Counted from the stretch's first letter, positions 1-9,456 are shown. The stretch: DNA of 64,000 nucleotides from Variovorax paradoxus (GCF_009498455.1 NZ_CP045644.1:992001-1056000), one strand, 5' to 3'. Notes: a model not told the origin generated them from the sequence alone. Made by a program: numbers and translations.

Positions 1-47
1 CCGAGGTCGTGCGCCAAGCCTCGCTGCGCTTTCGCGGCGCGGCCTGA
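1..47 (+). CDS. C-terminal tail of an unidentified protein (partial)
   Basis: An open frame enters the window and stops at a TGA at 45-47. It encodes EVVRQASLRFRGAA. The composition is ordinary for this genome, and the stop lies ten bases before the convergent regulator gene, so it is probably the end of a plus-strand gene. Fourteen residues are too few to assign a family. Confidence 0.35.
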   Translation, partial: EVVRQASLRFRGAA

Positions 48-56
48 GCCAGTCGT

Positions 57-1046
57 TCAGGCGGCCACGGCCTCCTGCGAGAACTGCCGCCGGTACGCCG
101 TCGGCGACACCTTGAATGCCGTGGCGAAGTGCTTGCGCAGCAGCACGGCCGAGCCGAAACCCGCATCGGCCGCCACGCGCTCCACCGAGCGGTCTGTCGT
201 TTCGAGCAGCCGCTGCGCCAGCGCCAGGCGCTGGTTCTGCAGCCACTGGCCGACCGTCGTGCCCGTCGATTCACGGAAGCGCCGCGTGAAGGTGCGCCGG
301 CTCATGAGCGCGCGATTGGCGAGCTCGTCGAGTTCGTGCGGCGTCTGCAGATGCCGTCCCAGCCATTCGAGCAGCGGCGTGAGCCGGTCGCGTTCGGCCG
401 CCGCCGGCATGGGCTGCTGGATGTACTGCGCCTGGCCGCCCTGCCGGTGCGGCGCGACGACCATGCGCCGCGCGGCGCGGTTCGCGGTGTCGGCGCCATA
501 GCGCACGCGCAGCAGGTGCAGGCAGCAGTCGATGCCCGCGGCCGTGCCCGCCGAGGTGAGCACGTCGCCGTCGTCCACGTACAGCACCTCAGGCTGCAGC
601 ACGACCTGCGGATATTGCTTGGCGAAGGCCGCGGCCAGGTGCCAGTGCGTGGTGGCGGGCCGCCCGTCGAGCAGGCCGGCCTCGGCCAGCACGAAGGCGC
701 CCAGGCACAGCCCGACCACGGTGGCGCCGCGTCGGTGCGCCGCCTGCAGCGCACGGATGAGCGCGGGCGGCGCGGGCCGGCCGTCGTCGCGCCATGACGG
801 CACCACCACGATCTGCGCGCGGCGGATCGCCTCCAGGCCGTGCGGCACCACCAGAGTGAAGCCCGCGTTGGTGGCGAGCGGCCCGGGCTCGGGTGCGCAG
901 ACCTGCACGCGAAAGCGCGGCGCGCCGGTGTCGGTGCGGTCTTCGCCGAACACCATGCAGGGCACGGAGAGGTGGAAGGGGCTGATGCCGTCGAACGCCA
1001 CGACGGCGATGGTTTCAACGGCAGCCTTGGTGGTGGTCGAGCGCAT
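57..1046 (-). CDS. GlxA-family transcriptional regulator (DJ-1/PfpI plus AraC HTH)
   Basis: 329 residues. The N-terminal two thirds is a DJ-1/PfpI-like domain (AVVAFDGISPFHLSVPC at the start, and VGLCLGAFVLAEAGLLDG around the nucleophile-elbow position with the usual Cys). The last ~100 residues are an AraC-type double helix-turn-helix containing LANRALMSRRTFTRRFRE and VAADAGFGSAVLLRKHF. This is the architecture of GlxA/FtrA-like regulators, in which the PfpI-like part is thought to sense a small nitrogenous ligand. The gene is divergent from the isochorismatase-like hydrolase at 1148 across about 100 bp, so that gene is its likely target. The ligand cannot be deduced. Confidence 0.9.
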   Translation of the reverse strand: MRSTTTKAAVETIAVVAFDGISPFHLSVPCMVFGEDRTDTGAPRFRVQVCAPEPGPLATNAGFTLVVPHGLEAIRRAQIVVVPSWRDDGRPAPPALIRALQAAHRRGATVVGLCLGAFVLAEAGLLDGRPATTHWHLAAAFAKQYPQVVLQPEVLYVDDGDVLTSAGTAAGIDCCLHLLRVRYGADTANRAARRMVVAPHRQGGQAQYIQQPMPAAAERDRLTPLLEWLGRHLQTPHELDELANRALMSRRTFTRRFRESTGTTVGQWLQNQRLALAQRLLETTDRSVERVAADAGFGSAVLLRKHFATAFKVSPTAYRRQFSQEAVAA

Positions 1047-1147
1047 GGCCCGATCTTATCGATGAATGGCTTTCGGGCCACTGTCGCGAAATCCGCCGTG
1101 CGCGAAGAATCGAGCCGTTCCACACACAAACACCGAAGGAGATACCC

Positions 1148-1777
1148 ATGAGCCAATCCGCACCGCGCCGCGCCCTCGTCGTCATCGACGTGCAGAACGA
1201 ATACTTCGAAGGCGGCGGCCTGCCGATCGAATACCCGCCGGTCGAGAGCTCACTGCCGAAGATCGCGCAGGCCATGGACGCGGCCCGCGCGGCCGGCGTG
1301 CCGGTGGTGGTGGTGCAGCACCACGCACCCAAGGGCGCGCCGGTCTTCCAGGCCGACCACTTCCACGGCCAGCTGCATCCCGAGATCGCCAAGCGCCCGC
1401 GCGACCACCTGGTCACCAAGGCCTTCCCGAGCGTCTTCACCGGCACCGACTTCGCCGACTGGCTCACGCGCCACGAGATCGACACGCTGAGCGTGACCGG
1501 CTACATGACGCAGAACTGCGACGCGTCCACCGTGTTCGAGGCCATGCACCGCGGGCTGAACGTGGAGTTCCTGTCGGACGCCACCGGCGCACTGCCTTAC
1601 GAGAATGCGGCCGGCCGCGTGAGCGCGGAGGAAATCCACCGCGTGTTCAGCGTCGTGTTCCACAGCAACTTCGCCGCCGTGGCGACGACCGACGTGTGGA
1701 TTGCTGCGCTGAAGAGCGGCGCGGCGATCGAGAAGGACAACGTGGTCATGTCCAACCGCCGCGCGCGCGGCGTCTGA
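1148..1777 (+). CDS. Isochorismatase-like cysteine hydrolase
   Basis: 209 residues, a normal length for the family. The Asp-Lys-Cys triad is visible: D14 in VVIDVQNEYF, K91 in HLVTKAFPSVF and C124 in VTGYMTQNCDAST. A purine-rich AAGGAG lies just before the ATG at 1148 and fixes the start. Family members hydrolyse amide or vinyl-ether bonds (nicotinamidase, N-carbamoyl amidases, isochorismatase), usually in the cytosol. Lying opposite a GlxA-type regulator suggests an inducible amide-hydrolysis step. The substrate is unknown, and the gene ends convergent with the SGNH hydrolase gene. Confidence 0.9.
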   Translation: MSQSAPRRALVVIDVQNEYFEGGGLPIEYPPVESSLPKIAQAMDAARAAGVPVVVVQHHAPKGAPVFQADHFHGQLHPEIAKRPRDHLVTKAFPSVFTGTDFADWLTRHEIDTLSVTGYMTQNCDASTVFEAMHRGLNVEFLSDATGALPYENAAGRVSAEEIHRVFSVVFHSNFAAVATTDVWIAALKSGAAIEKDNVVMSNRRARGV

Positions 1778-1800
1778 CCCTCACAGGAGATCAGGCCAGG

Positions 1801-2586
1801 TCAAGCCAAGTTCAGCGGCTGCAGCACCGGCTTCCAGCGCTCCACCGCGATCTTCTTGAAGCCACGCCCGTTGGGGTGCAGCTCGTTGGCCCAGTCGCTC
1901 GGGCCCAGCGTGCCGCGGCTGTCCACCACGTGCAGGTGCTGCGGGTCGCCCTTGGCGATGTTCAGCAGCATGCCGTGGAAGCCGTCGATCAGGTGGTCGA
2001 CGCAGGGCTTGAACAACTCCGGCGCCACGCCCGCGTCGACCAGCGCCGGGCGCAGCCAGCCTTCGCGCCCGAACAGCGCCTCGCCCGTGGGCGGGGCGTA
2101 GTCGTAGCTGTGCATGACGATGTGACAGTCCACGCTCGTGCGGGTGTAGATGAGGCCGATGAGCGCGCGGTACTGCTCGTCCATCTCGACGAGGAACTGG
2201 TCGAAGCCGCCCGTGCCGTTGCGAAAGCACTGCGCGGCCAGCGTCTCGGCGGAGCAGTCGGTCTTGAGCAGCGGGCGCAGGTCGTTGAAGCCCGCGAAGT
2301 CGTTGCCACCGCCGCTGATGAACACCGCCGACAGCGTCGGGCCGTACAGGCGCAACGACTCGCGCACCGCGTTGCGGTACTTGCCGTCGACGTAGTCGTG
2401 CGTTTGCGCGCCGTTCATGCCCTTGGCCAGGATCACGTGGCCGCGCGCGCCGACCACGTCGCCCAGGTAGTTCAGCAGGCAGCCGCCCGGCAGCGGGTAC
2501 CAGAACCACGAATCGCCGAACGCGAGGATCGTCGCGGTGCCGTGCGGGCCCGTCTGCATCTTGGTCTCGTCCCAGTAGACAGCCAT
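1801..2586 (-). CDS. SGNH/GDSL-type hydrolase
   Basis: 261 residues from the ATG at 2586, chosen because GAGGAG sits about 6 bp upstream; a longer frame to 2649 has no such site. Block I is ILAFGDSWFWY with S26 as nucleophile, block III is SGGGND (N95, D96), and block V is D231...LHPNGRGF with H237. These give the Ser-Asn-Asp/His set of SGNH esterases and lipases. No signal peptide is seen, so it is probably cytoplasmic. It is convergent with the isochorismatase-like gene. The ester substrate is unknown. Confidence 0.85.
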   Translation of the reverse strand: MAVYWDETKMQTGPHGTATILAFGDSWFWYPLPGGCLLNYLGDVVGARGHVILAKGMNGAQTHDYVDGKYRNAVRESLRLYGPTLSAVFISGGGNDFAGFNDLRPLLKTDCSAETLAAQCFRNGTGGFDQFLVEMDEQYRALIGLIYTRTSVDCHIVMHSYDYAPPTGEALFGREGWLRPALVDAGVAPELFKPCVDHLIDGFHGMLLNIAKGDPQHLHVVDSRGTLGPSDWANELHPNGRGFKKIAVERWKPVLQPLNLA

Positions 2587-2672
2587 GGCGAACTCCTCGT
2601 TGTCGGTGTATCGGGCGCCATGGTTCTCGCAAGCGCCGCGCGGCGCCATCCCTCGTTCGCGGTAGACCCTGC

Positions 2673-3818
2673 TCAGCCGCCCAGCCGCAGCGACTGCACC
2701 AGCAACACCAGCTCGGCCTGCCGGTGGCAGTCGGTCTTGCGCATCACGTTGCGCAGGTGGCTGCGCGCCGTGTGCTCGGAGCAGTGCTGCGCGGCGGCGA
2801 AGTCCTTCACGGTCTTGCCGCTCGCGATGAGCAGCGCAAGCCGCGCCTCGGTCGGGCTCAGGCCGAGCAGGCTTTCCATCTGCCGCGGGTCGGTGGCGGC
2901 GGCCTCGGCCGGATGGGCGAAGACCACGAGCGCGCGGTGGCGCTGGCGCAGCACGGCCAGCGGGTGCGAGGGCTTCAGCGGCAGCACGGTGATGCGAACG
3001 ACGCCGCCGGCTACGGTCAGGTGCAGCACGCCGGCCCGCTCACCGCCGGACGCGGCGCAGGCCTCGCGCACCCGCTGTTCGAAGGCCGACTGCAACGTCG
3101 GCGACGCGAGCCGCAGGCGCCCCTGCGCGCTGTCGAACAGGCCGCCGCGGCCTGCGCACGCGGTCGCGCGGGCGTTCAGGTGGTCGATGCGGCAGGCTTC
3201 GTCGAGCACGGCGATGCCTTGCGGCAGCGCGTCGAGCGCCGACAGCCCGGTCGCCGCGTGCTCGCCCAGCTGCGCCATGCGGGCACGCAGCTCGCTGGCG
3301 CGCACGAGGTGCGGCGACAGGCGCCGGCAGAAGGCCTCGCTCTCGGGGCCGTAGGGCGCCTCGGCCCGGGGGCGAATGAAGCCGAGCACTTCGCGCGTGT
3401 CGTCGTCGGCGCGCAGCCCCATGGCGAGCGTGTGGCGCAGGCCGAGCGGTGCGAGCCAGTCGACATAGATCGGGCTGTGCGACAGCGCGCGTGCGCCGAA
3501 GTAGGTGTGGTCGGTCACCGGCGTGCCCAGCGGGGCCTTCACCGGCATCTGCATGCGGATGTCGTCGCGCGCCAGGTGCTGCTCGTACTCGCGCACCTTG
3601 TCGGGCGGGCTCTCCAGGTTGGCGAGCCCCGCACCCACCACCGAGCAGTCGGCGCGCCGCACGGTGAGCGTGTGGAAGCAGGCGGCGCCGAGGGTTTCGC
3701 GCATGGCATCGAGCGCGTCGTACCAGTCGCCGGGACAGGTGATCCCGTCGTACAGCAGGGCAACGACCCGGTCGATGTCTGCTTCTGCGGACACGCCGCC
3801 CTGCACGATGGCTGTCAT
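2673..3818 (-). CDS. LuxR-type helix-turn-helix regulator
   Basis: 381 residues. The last ~60 residues form a LuxR/NarL helix-turn-helix: LGLSPTEARLALLIASGK, then SEHTARSHLRNVMRKT. The first ~300 residues show no receiver-domain aspartate pocket and no recognised autoinducer-binding signature. They resemble the long, poorly defined sensor regions of stand-alone LuxR regulators common in Burkholderiales. It lies upstream of, and on the same strand as, the SGNH hydrolase gene (about 86 bp apart) and divergent from thiL. The signal and regulon are unknown. Confidence 0.85.
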   Translation of the reverse strand: MTAIVQGGVSAEADIDRVVALLYDGITCPGDWYDALDAMRETLGAACFHTLTVRRADCSVVGAGLANLESPPDKVREYEQHLARDDIRMQMPVKAPLGTPVTDHTYFGARALSHSPIYVDWLAPLGLRHTLAMGLRADDDTREVLGFIRPRAEAPYGPESEAFCRRLSPHLVRASELRARMAQLGEHAATGLSALDALPQGIAVLDEACRIDHLNARATACAGRGGLFDSAQGRLRLASPTLQSAFEQRVREACAASGGERAGVLHLTVAGGVVRITVLPLKPSHPLAVLRQRHRALVVFAHPAEAAATDPRQMESLLGLSPTEARLALLIASGKTVKDFAAAQHCSEHTARSHLRNVMRKTDCHRQAELVLLVQSLRLGG

Positions 3819-3954
3819 GACGAACTCCCCCTGTTTGGACTTTTGATGTATCCGTTTGCGGCACGGTATTACAAAATGCTTCAGGTGTCAGCCCCCATTT
3901 CCCGTGGGCGCCGCGACGAGCGGTCCCGCGCCAGGTCGTTATGCTCTCGCACCC

Positions 3955-4911
3955 ATGGGTGAATTCGACCTGATCACACGCTATTTCAAACGTCCCGCCA
4001 CGCGCTCGCCGCTGGGCGTGGGCGACGACTGCGCCTTGCTCGCGCCGGCCGCGGGCATGCAGCTCGCCGTGTCCTCCGACATGCTGGTGGAGGGGCGGCA
4101 CTTTCTGTCGACCGTGGAGCCGGCCCGGCTCGGCCACAAGGCGTTGGCCGTGAACCTCAGCGACCTGGCCGCCTGCGGCGCGAAGCCGCTGGCCTTCACG
4201 CTCGCGCTGGCACTGCCCGGCGTGGACGAGCCCTGGCTCGAGGGTTTTTCGCGCGGCCTGTTCGCGCTGGCCGACGCGCATGGCTGCGAACTCGTGGGCG
4301 GCGACACCACGCGCGGCCCGCTCAACATCTGCATCACCGTGTTCGGCGAAGTGCCGGCCGGCGCCGCGCTGCTGCGCTCGGGCGCGCGCGCGGGCGACGA
4401 CCTGTGGGTGAGCGGCTCGCTCGGCGATGCGCGGCTGGCGCTCGAGGTGTTCCGCGGCACGCTGAGCCTGCCTGCCGAGGCGTTCGCACAAGCGCGTGCA
4501 CGCATGGAACAACCCACGCCCCGCGTGGCGCTGGGCCAGGCGCTGCGTGGCATCGCCACGTCGGCGGTGGACGTGAGCGACGGCCTCATCGGCGACCTGG
4601 GCCACATCCTCGCGTCGAGCCGCGTGGGCGCCACGCTCGATGCCGATGCAACCGCCGCGCTGATCGCGGTCGACACCGCCGGCCTGCCCGCCGAGGCGCT
4701 GCGCACCTGCGCGCTCTCGGGCGGCGACGACTACGAGCTGGTGTTCACTGCACCCGCCTCGGCCCGCGATGCGGTTCTGCAGGCCGGCGTGAACAGCGCC
4801 ACGCGCGTGACGCGCATCGGCCGCATCGAGGCGGACGCGGGGCTGCGCATCATCGATGCGGGCGGCGCGCCGGTGTCACAGCGCTTCGGCTCGTTCGATC
4901 ACTTCGTCTGA
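3955..4911 (+). CDS. thiL: Thiamine-monophosphate kinase
   Basis: 318 residues from the ATG at 3955 (MGEFDLITRYF); the frame is open further upstream but this is the canonical ThiL N-terminus. Metal and ATP ligands are in place: GVGDDCALL (D24, D25), SSDMLVEGRHF (D42) and the later GGDTTRGP and ALSGGDDYELVF motifs. It phosphorylates thiamine monophosphate to the cofactor thiamine pyrophosphate in the cytosol. In related betaproteobacteria thiL is normally followed directly by pgpA and pncC; here those genes begin 6.2 kb downstream. Confidence 0.96.
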   Translation: MGEFDLITRYFKRPATRSPLGVGDDCALLAPAAGMQLAVSSDMLVEGRHFLSTVEPARLGHKALAVNLSDLAACGAKPLAFTLALALPGVDEPWLEGFSRGLFALADAHGCELVGGDTTRGPLNICITVFGEVPAGAALLRSGARAGDDLWVSGSLGDARLALEVFRGTLSLPAEAFAQARARMEQPTPRVALGQALRGIATSAVDVSDGLIGDLGHILASSRVGATLDADATAALIAVDTAGLPAEALRTCALSGGDDYELVFTAPASARDAVLQAGVNSATRVTRIGRIEADAGLRIIDAGGAPVSQRFGSFDHFV

Positions 4912-4918
4912 CGTCGGG

Positions 4919-5644
4919 TCAGGAGCCGCGCATCACCGCGCGCATCTTGTCCTGCGCGGCGTTGATGGCAGCCGACTGTTTGCCCAGTTGCTGCGCCATC
5001 TTGTTGAGCTCCGCTGCCACCGCCGGATCGGTCACGGTGAGCGTGGCGCCGGAGACCTGAAGCTTCGACTTGTTCTTCTCCATGAAATCGGCGATGGCCA
5101 ACGCACTGTCGAAGACGGCGTCGACCGGAGGGAACACCTCCTTGAACGTGGTCGCCGGCGTGGTCACGGTCTTCTCGAAGGCCTTGGCATAGACCTGCTT
5201 CAGGTCGTCGGGCTGCTTGAGTTGCGCGCGCGCCGCGTCGGCCTTGGCCAACTGCTGGTCGAGCGCGGTGCGCAAGCCGCCCAGGCCCTCCTTGGCGGCC
5301 TTGAGATCGTCACGGCGTGCCGGCAGGTCGGCCATCGAGCGCAGCGCGCCCTTGGCCATGATCTGCGTCATCGGCTTGCTCACCGACTGGTTCATGCCTT
5401 CGTTGAAATCGGTGATCACCGCGTAGTGCTGCGCGTAGTCGCCGAACGATGTTTTTTCTTCGGCGGTGGGCGTGGGCACGCGCAGGCCGGGCTTGTCGAG
5501 CACACGGGACTGCAAGAAGGTGATGAAGGCGGTGCGCTGCTCGGCCTCCTTGTTGCCGCAGGCGACGAGCAGCATCGACAGCATCAGGCCGAGTGCAAGG
5601 CTCGGCCATGCAAAAGAGAAACGGGATCGGGTTGTTGTTGTCAT
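4919..5644 (-). CDS. DUF3053 (YiaF-like) lipoprotein
   Basis: 241 residues from the ATG at 5644 (MTTTTRSRF). The N-terminus is a lipoprotein signal ending LSMLLVACG with the lipidated Cys at residue 29. The mature part begins NKEAEQRTAFITFLQ and contains SFGDYAQHYAVITDF, which I recognise as the DUF3053 family (E. coli YiaF). The rest is rich in charged helices and probably coiled. It should sit on a membrane facing the periplasm. Function is not established for the family. It is convergent with thiL, leaving only 7 bp between the stops. Confidence 0.8.
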   Translation of the reverse strand: MTTTTRSRFSFAWPSLALGLMLSMLLVACGNKEAEQRTAFITFLQSRVLDKPGLRVPTPTAEEKTSFGDYAQHYAVITDFNEGMNQSVSKPMTQIMAKGALRSMADLPARRDDLKAAKEGLGGLRTALDQQLAKADAARAQLKQPDDLKQVYAKAFEKTVTTPATTFKEVFPPVDAVFDSALAIADFMEKNKSKLQVSGATLTVTDPAVAAELNKMAQQLGKQSAAINAAQDKMRAVMRGS

Positions 5645-5707
5645 GAGGGCCTGCTTTCGCGCGAAGGAAAAATGGTCAGCCAGCATACGGCCGCCCCGCC
5701 TTCACGG

Positions 5708-6607
5708 CTACTGCACGCTCTGCTTCAACGCCTCGATGAACGCGCGCGCCGCCGCCGACAGCGAATGGCCGCGCTTGGTGACGATAGAAATGTCGCGCGC
5801 CACGCGCGGCGCACTGAGCACCTTCACCACGAGCACCGGGTTCTTCTCGGCGCGCGCAAAAGCCGACGGCATGATCGACGCGCCCATGCCTGCCGCCGTC
5901 ATCCACAGCGCGGTGGACAGGAACGACACCTCGTTCACCACATCGAGCGTCACACCGGCGTCTGCCGCCGTGCCGTCGATGAGCGGGCGCACGCCGTAGC
6001 CGGGGCGCACGGTGATGACGGGGTGGCGCCCCAGGTCCGACCAGCGCACCACGCGCGCCTTGGCCAGCGGGTGGTCGGTGCGGCACACCACGGCGAGGTG
6101 GTCGCGCAGGAGGCGCTGCACCTCGACCTCGGGACCGGGCCGCTCGGGCGTGCCGATGCCGAAGTCGACGTGCTCGCCGAGGATGCGCGACAGGAACTGG
6201 TCGGGCGCGCAGTCGTTCACCAGCACGCGAACTTTCGGGTGCTGCTCGCCGAAGGCGCGCAGCGCATCGGGCAATAAAAACCCTGCCAGCGTGGGCGTGA
6301 TGGCCAGCGTCACGCGGCCGCGTTCCAGCGTGGCGAGTTCGCGGAAATCGGCCGAGAGCGAGTCGACGTCGCGCAGCACGCGCTCGACGGTGGAAATCAT
6401 CTGCTCGGCCGCCGACGTGGGCTTGAGCGCACGCGTGGTGCGGTCGAACAGGCGCGTGCCCAGACCTTCTTCAAGCTGGCGGATCAGCATGCTCACGGCC
6501 GACTGCGTGACGAACAGCCGCGTGGCCGCGGCGCCGAGCTTGCGCAGCTGGTAGACCGCGAGGAACGCACGCAGCTGGCGCATCGTAGGACTGAAGTTCG
6601 TATTCAT
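5708..6607 (-). CDS. LysR-family transcriptional regulator
   Basis: 299 residues. The N-terminal winged helix is typical: MRQLRAFLAVYQLRKLGAAA, then VTQSAVSMLIRQLEEGLG and LFDRTTRALKPT. The effector-binding domain follows. It is divergent from the Bug protein and monooxygenase genes across a 99 bp AT-rich interval with candidate LysR boxes, so it probably controls that pair and itself. The co-inducer is unknown but is likely an aromatic or organic acid, judging from the targets. Confidence 0.92.
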   Translation of the reverse strand: MNTNFSPTMRQLRAFLAVYQLRKLGAAATRLFVTQSAVSMLIRQLEEGLGTRLFDRTTRALKPTSAAEQMISTVERVLRDVDSLSADFRELATLERGRVTLAITPTLAGFLLPDALRAFGEQHPKVRVLVNDCAPDQFLSRILGEHVDFGIGTPERPGPEVEVQRLLRDHLAVVCRTDHPLAKARVVRWSDLGRHPVITVRPGYGVRPLIDGTAADAGVTLDVVNEVSFLSTALWMTAAGMGASIMPSAFARAEKNPVLVVKVLSAPRVARDISIVTKRGHSLSAAARAFIEALKQSVQ

Positions 6608-6624
6608 CAGAAAATTTGAAAAAT

Positions 6625-6651
6625 CATTCGGAATTTCTTGATTTACGAATG
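6625..6651. promoter_or_regulatory. Candidate LysR operator
   Basis: In the divergent region between the LysR gene and the Bug-protein gene, CATTCG at 6625-6630 and CGAATG at 6646-6651 form an inverted repeat. Inside it, TTC-N9-GAA (6635-6649) fits the T-N11-A LysR-box rule. The interval is clearly more AT-rich than the flanking genes. Binding is inferred from position and symmetry only. Confidence 0.45.
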
Positions 6652-6706
6652 AATCCTGCCATCGTTCAATCTCCCATCAAAGCACCGGATCCAAGGAGAG
6701 GCCCGA

Positions 6707-7717
6707 ATGACAGCACCCATCGCCCGTGGCTTGCGCGCATTTCAGAGGCGATGGCTGTGGGCTGCGGCCGGTGCGCTGCTGGCAAGCACCGCCTTCGCGC
6801 AAGTTCCCACCGGCGATGCCTTCCCCACCAAGCCGATCCGCATGGTCGTGACCTTCCCGCCCGGCGGCAGCGCCGATGGCGTGGTGCGCATGCTGGTGCC
6901 GCGGCTGAACGAGAAGCTGGGCCAGCAGGTGGTGGTCGACAACCGCCCCGGCGCGGGCGGCAACGTGGGGCTGACGCTCGTCGCCAAGGCGCCGGGCGAC
7001 GGCTACACGCTGGGCGTGGGCGCGGCAGGCGCGCTGGCGGCCAACGTGAGCCTGTACCCGCAGATGCCTTTCGATCCGCAGAAAGACCTCAAGCCCGTGG
7101 GCATGCTGGCGGCCATTCCCTTCGTGCTGGTCGGCCATCCGTCGGTGGCCGCGAAGACGCAGCGCGAACTCATTGCGCTGGCGAAGGCGAAGCCGGGCTC
7201 GCTGTCGATCGGCCATGGCGGCAACGGCACGGCCATGCACCTGTCGGCGGCGCTGTTCAACCAGATGGCGGGCACGCGGCTCGTCGAGGTGCCCTATCGC
7301 GGCTCGGGCCCGGCCGCGCTCGATGTGCTCGGCGGTCAGATTCCGCTCGCGGTGGTCGACCTGCCCTCGTCGCTGCAGCAGATCCGCGCCGGCAAGCTGA
7401 TCGCGTTTGCCGTGACCAGCCCGCAGCGCCTGCCGATGCTGCCCGAGGTGCCGACGGTGGCCGAGGCCGGCCTGCCGGGCTACGACTCGACCGGCTGGTT
7501 CGGCGTGGTCGCACCGGCCGGCACGCCGGCGCCGGTGGTGGCGCGGCTCAATGCCGAACTCAACGCCGCGCTCGGCGACGAGCAGGTGAAGACGGCCATG
7601 CGCGCGCTCGGCGTGGAACCCGCGCCGGGCTCGGTCGAGGCCTTCGACAGCTACATCCGCGCCGAGACGAAGAAGTGGGCCCAGGTGATCCAGGACGCCC
7701 ACATCAAGCTCGACTGA
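6707..7717 (+). CDS. Bug-family (TctC-like) periplasmic substrate-binding protein
   Basis: 336 residues with a Sec signal peptide ending STAFAQ at about residue 31. The mature part opens with the Bug signature KPIRMVVTFPPGGSADG, followed by VVVDNRPGAGGNVG. Bug proteins bind carboxylates or amides in the periplasm, usually for a tripartite tricarboxylate transporter; no TctA/TctB membrane genes lie nearby, so it may pair with a distant transporter or act as a sensor. It precedes the FAD monooxygenase by 25 bp and is probably co-transcribed with it under the divergent LysR. Confidence 0.92.
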   Translation: MTAPIARGLRAFQRRWLWAAAGALLASTAFAQVPTGDAFPTKPIRMVVTFPPGGSADGVVRMLVPRLNEKLGQQVVVDNRPGAGGNVGLTLVAKAPGDGYTLGVGAAGALAANVSLYPQMPFDPQKDLKPVGMLAAIPFVLVGHPSVAAKTQRELIALAKAKPGSLSIGHGGNGTAMHLSAALFNQMAGTRLVEVPYRGSGPAALDVLGGQIPLAVVDLPSSLQQIRAGKLIAFAVTSPQRLPMLPEVPTVAEAGLPGYDSTGWFGVVAPAGTPAPVVARLNAELNAALGDEQVKTAMRALGVEPAPGSVEAFDSYIRAETKKWAQVIQDAHIKLD

Positions 7718-7742
7718 ACGACAGACACGCCCACAGAGAGAC

Positions 7743-9455
7743 ATGACGACGACCGCCGACACCTCGATGCAAGCCGACGTGCTGATCGTCGGCGCCGGCC
7801 CCGTGGGCCTCACGCTGGCGATGGACCTGGCCTCGCGCGGCGTGCGCGTGATCCTGTGCGAGACGCGCCGCTTTGCCGAGCCGCCGAACGTGAAGTGCAA
7901 CCACGTGGCCTCGCGCACCATGGAGCAGTTTCGCCGCCTGGGCGTGGCGCAGCAACTGCGCGATGCGGGGCTGCCGGCCGACCACCCGAACGACGTGGTG
8001 TTCCGCACCTCGGTGACGGGCACCGAGCTCACGCGCATTCCGATTCCGTGCCGGCGCGACCGCTACACCGAGACCGAAGGCCCCGACGCATGGTGGCCCA
8101 CGCCGGAACCGCCGCACCGCATCAACCAGATCTACCTCGAGCCCATTCTGCTGAAGCACACGGCCGCGCTGCCGGGCGTGACGCTGCTCAACCGCACGCA
8201 GTTCGAGCGCTTCACGCAAGACGCCGACGGCGTGAGCGCCACCGTCACCGACATGGACAGCAGCGCCACGCGCAGCATCCGCTGCCGCTACCTGGTCGGC
8301 TGCGATGGCGGCAGCTCGCCGGTGCGCAAGCAGATCGGCGCGAAGCTGGAAGGCACGGCCGTCATCCAGCGCGTGCAGTCGACCTTCATTCGCGCGCCGC
8401 AGTTGCGTGAGCTGATTCCAGGCAAGCCCGCGTGGTCGTACTACGCGATGAACCCGCGCCGCTGCGGCACGATGTTCGCCATCGACGGCCACGAGACCTG
8501 GCTGGTGCACAACCACCTGAACGCCGAAGAGCCCGAGTTCGATTCGGTCGACCGCGACACCTCGATCCGCGAGATCCTGGGCGTGGGCCCCGACTTCCGC
8601 TACGACATCATCAGCAAGGAAGACTGGATCGGCCGGCGCCTCGTGGCGACGCGCTTCCGCGAAGGCCGCGTGTTCCTCGCGGGCGACGCCGCGCACCTGT
8701 GGGTGCCCTACGCGGGCTATGGCATGAACGCCGGCATTGCCGACGCGCTCAACCTCTCGTGGCTGCTGGGCGCCTGTGTGCAGGGCTGGGCCGACGAGGC
8801 CATCCTCGATGCCTACGAGGCCGAGCGGCTGCCGATCACCGAGCAGGTGTCGCAGTTCGCGATGGACCATGCGCAAAAGATGATCCGCGCGCGCCGCGCC
8901 GTGCCGCCCGACATCGAAGCGCCCGGCCCCGCGGGCGATGCACAGCGCGCCGACATCGGCCGCGAAGCGTATGCACTCAACGTGCAGCAGTTCTGCTGTG
9001 GCGGGCTCAACTTCGGCTACTTCTACACCGGCTCACCGATCATCGTGCCCGACGGCGAGCACCGCGCGCCGCCGTACTCGATGGGCGAGTTCACGCCCTC
9101 CACCGTGCCCGGCTGCCGCGCGCCGCACTTCTGGCTGGCCGACGGGCGCTCGCTGTACGACGCCTTCGGCCCGGGCTACACGCTGCTGCGCTTCGACCGC
9201 AGCGTGGACGTGCGCCCGCTGGAGCGCGCCGCCGCCGCGTACCGCATGCCGCTCACCGTGCTCGACATCGAGACCGCGAGCCTGCCCAAGGCCTATGCGC
9301 ACCGGCTCGTGATGTGCCGCGCCGACCAGCACATCGCGTGGCGTGGCGCGCACCTGCCGGCGGATGTGTATGACCTGGTGGCGACGCTGCGCGGTGAATC
9401 GCGGCGCGAGCGTGGACGCCGCCGCGCGCTCGCCTGGGAAGGCGTGCTGGCTTAG
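7743..9455 (+). CDS. FAD-dependent monooxygenase (PheA/TfdB/MhpA type)
   Basis: 570 residues. A Rossmann GxGxxG (VLIVGAGPVGLTLAMDL, residues ~13-29), the DG motif (YLVGCDGGSSPVRKQIG) and the GD motif (VFLAGDAAHLWVPYAGYGMN) define a class A flavoprotein hydroxylase. The C-terminus has the thioredoxin-like tail ending in RADQHIAWRGAHLP, as in phenol and 3-hydroxyphenylpropionate hydroxylases. It should use NAD(P)H and O2 to hydroxylate an aromatic or related ring. It follows the Bug protein gene, which suggests uptake and hydroxylation of one substrate. Ring-cleavage genes are not adjacent. Confidence 0.9.
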   Translation: MTTTADTSMQADVLIVGAGPVGLTLAMDLASRGVRVILCETRRFAEPPNVKCNHVASRTMEQFRRLGVAQQLRDAGLPADHPNDVVFRTSVTGTELTRIPIPCRRDRYTETEGPDAWWPTPEPPHRINQIYLEPILLKHTAALPGVTLLNRTQFERFTQDADGVSATVTDMDSSATRSIRCRYLVGCDGGSSPVRKQIGAKLEGTAVIQRVQSTFIRAPQLRELIPGKPAWSYYAMNPRRCGTMFAIDGHETWLVHNHLNAEEPEFDSVDRDTSIREILGVGPDFRYDIISKEDWIGRRLVATRFREGRVFLAGDAAHLWVPYAGYGMNAGIADALNLSWLLGACVQGWADEAILDAYEAERLPITEQVSQFAMDHAQKMIRARRAVPPDIEAPGPAGDAQRADIGREAYALNVQQFCCGGLNFGYFYTGSPIIVPDGEHRAPPYSMGEFTPSTVPGCRAPHFWLADGRSLYDAFGPGYTLLRFDRSVDVRPLERAAAAYRMPLTVLDIETASLPKAYAHRLVMCRADQHIAWRGAHLPADVYDLVATLRGESRRERGRRRALAWEGVLA

Positions 9456-9456
9456 C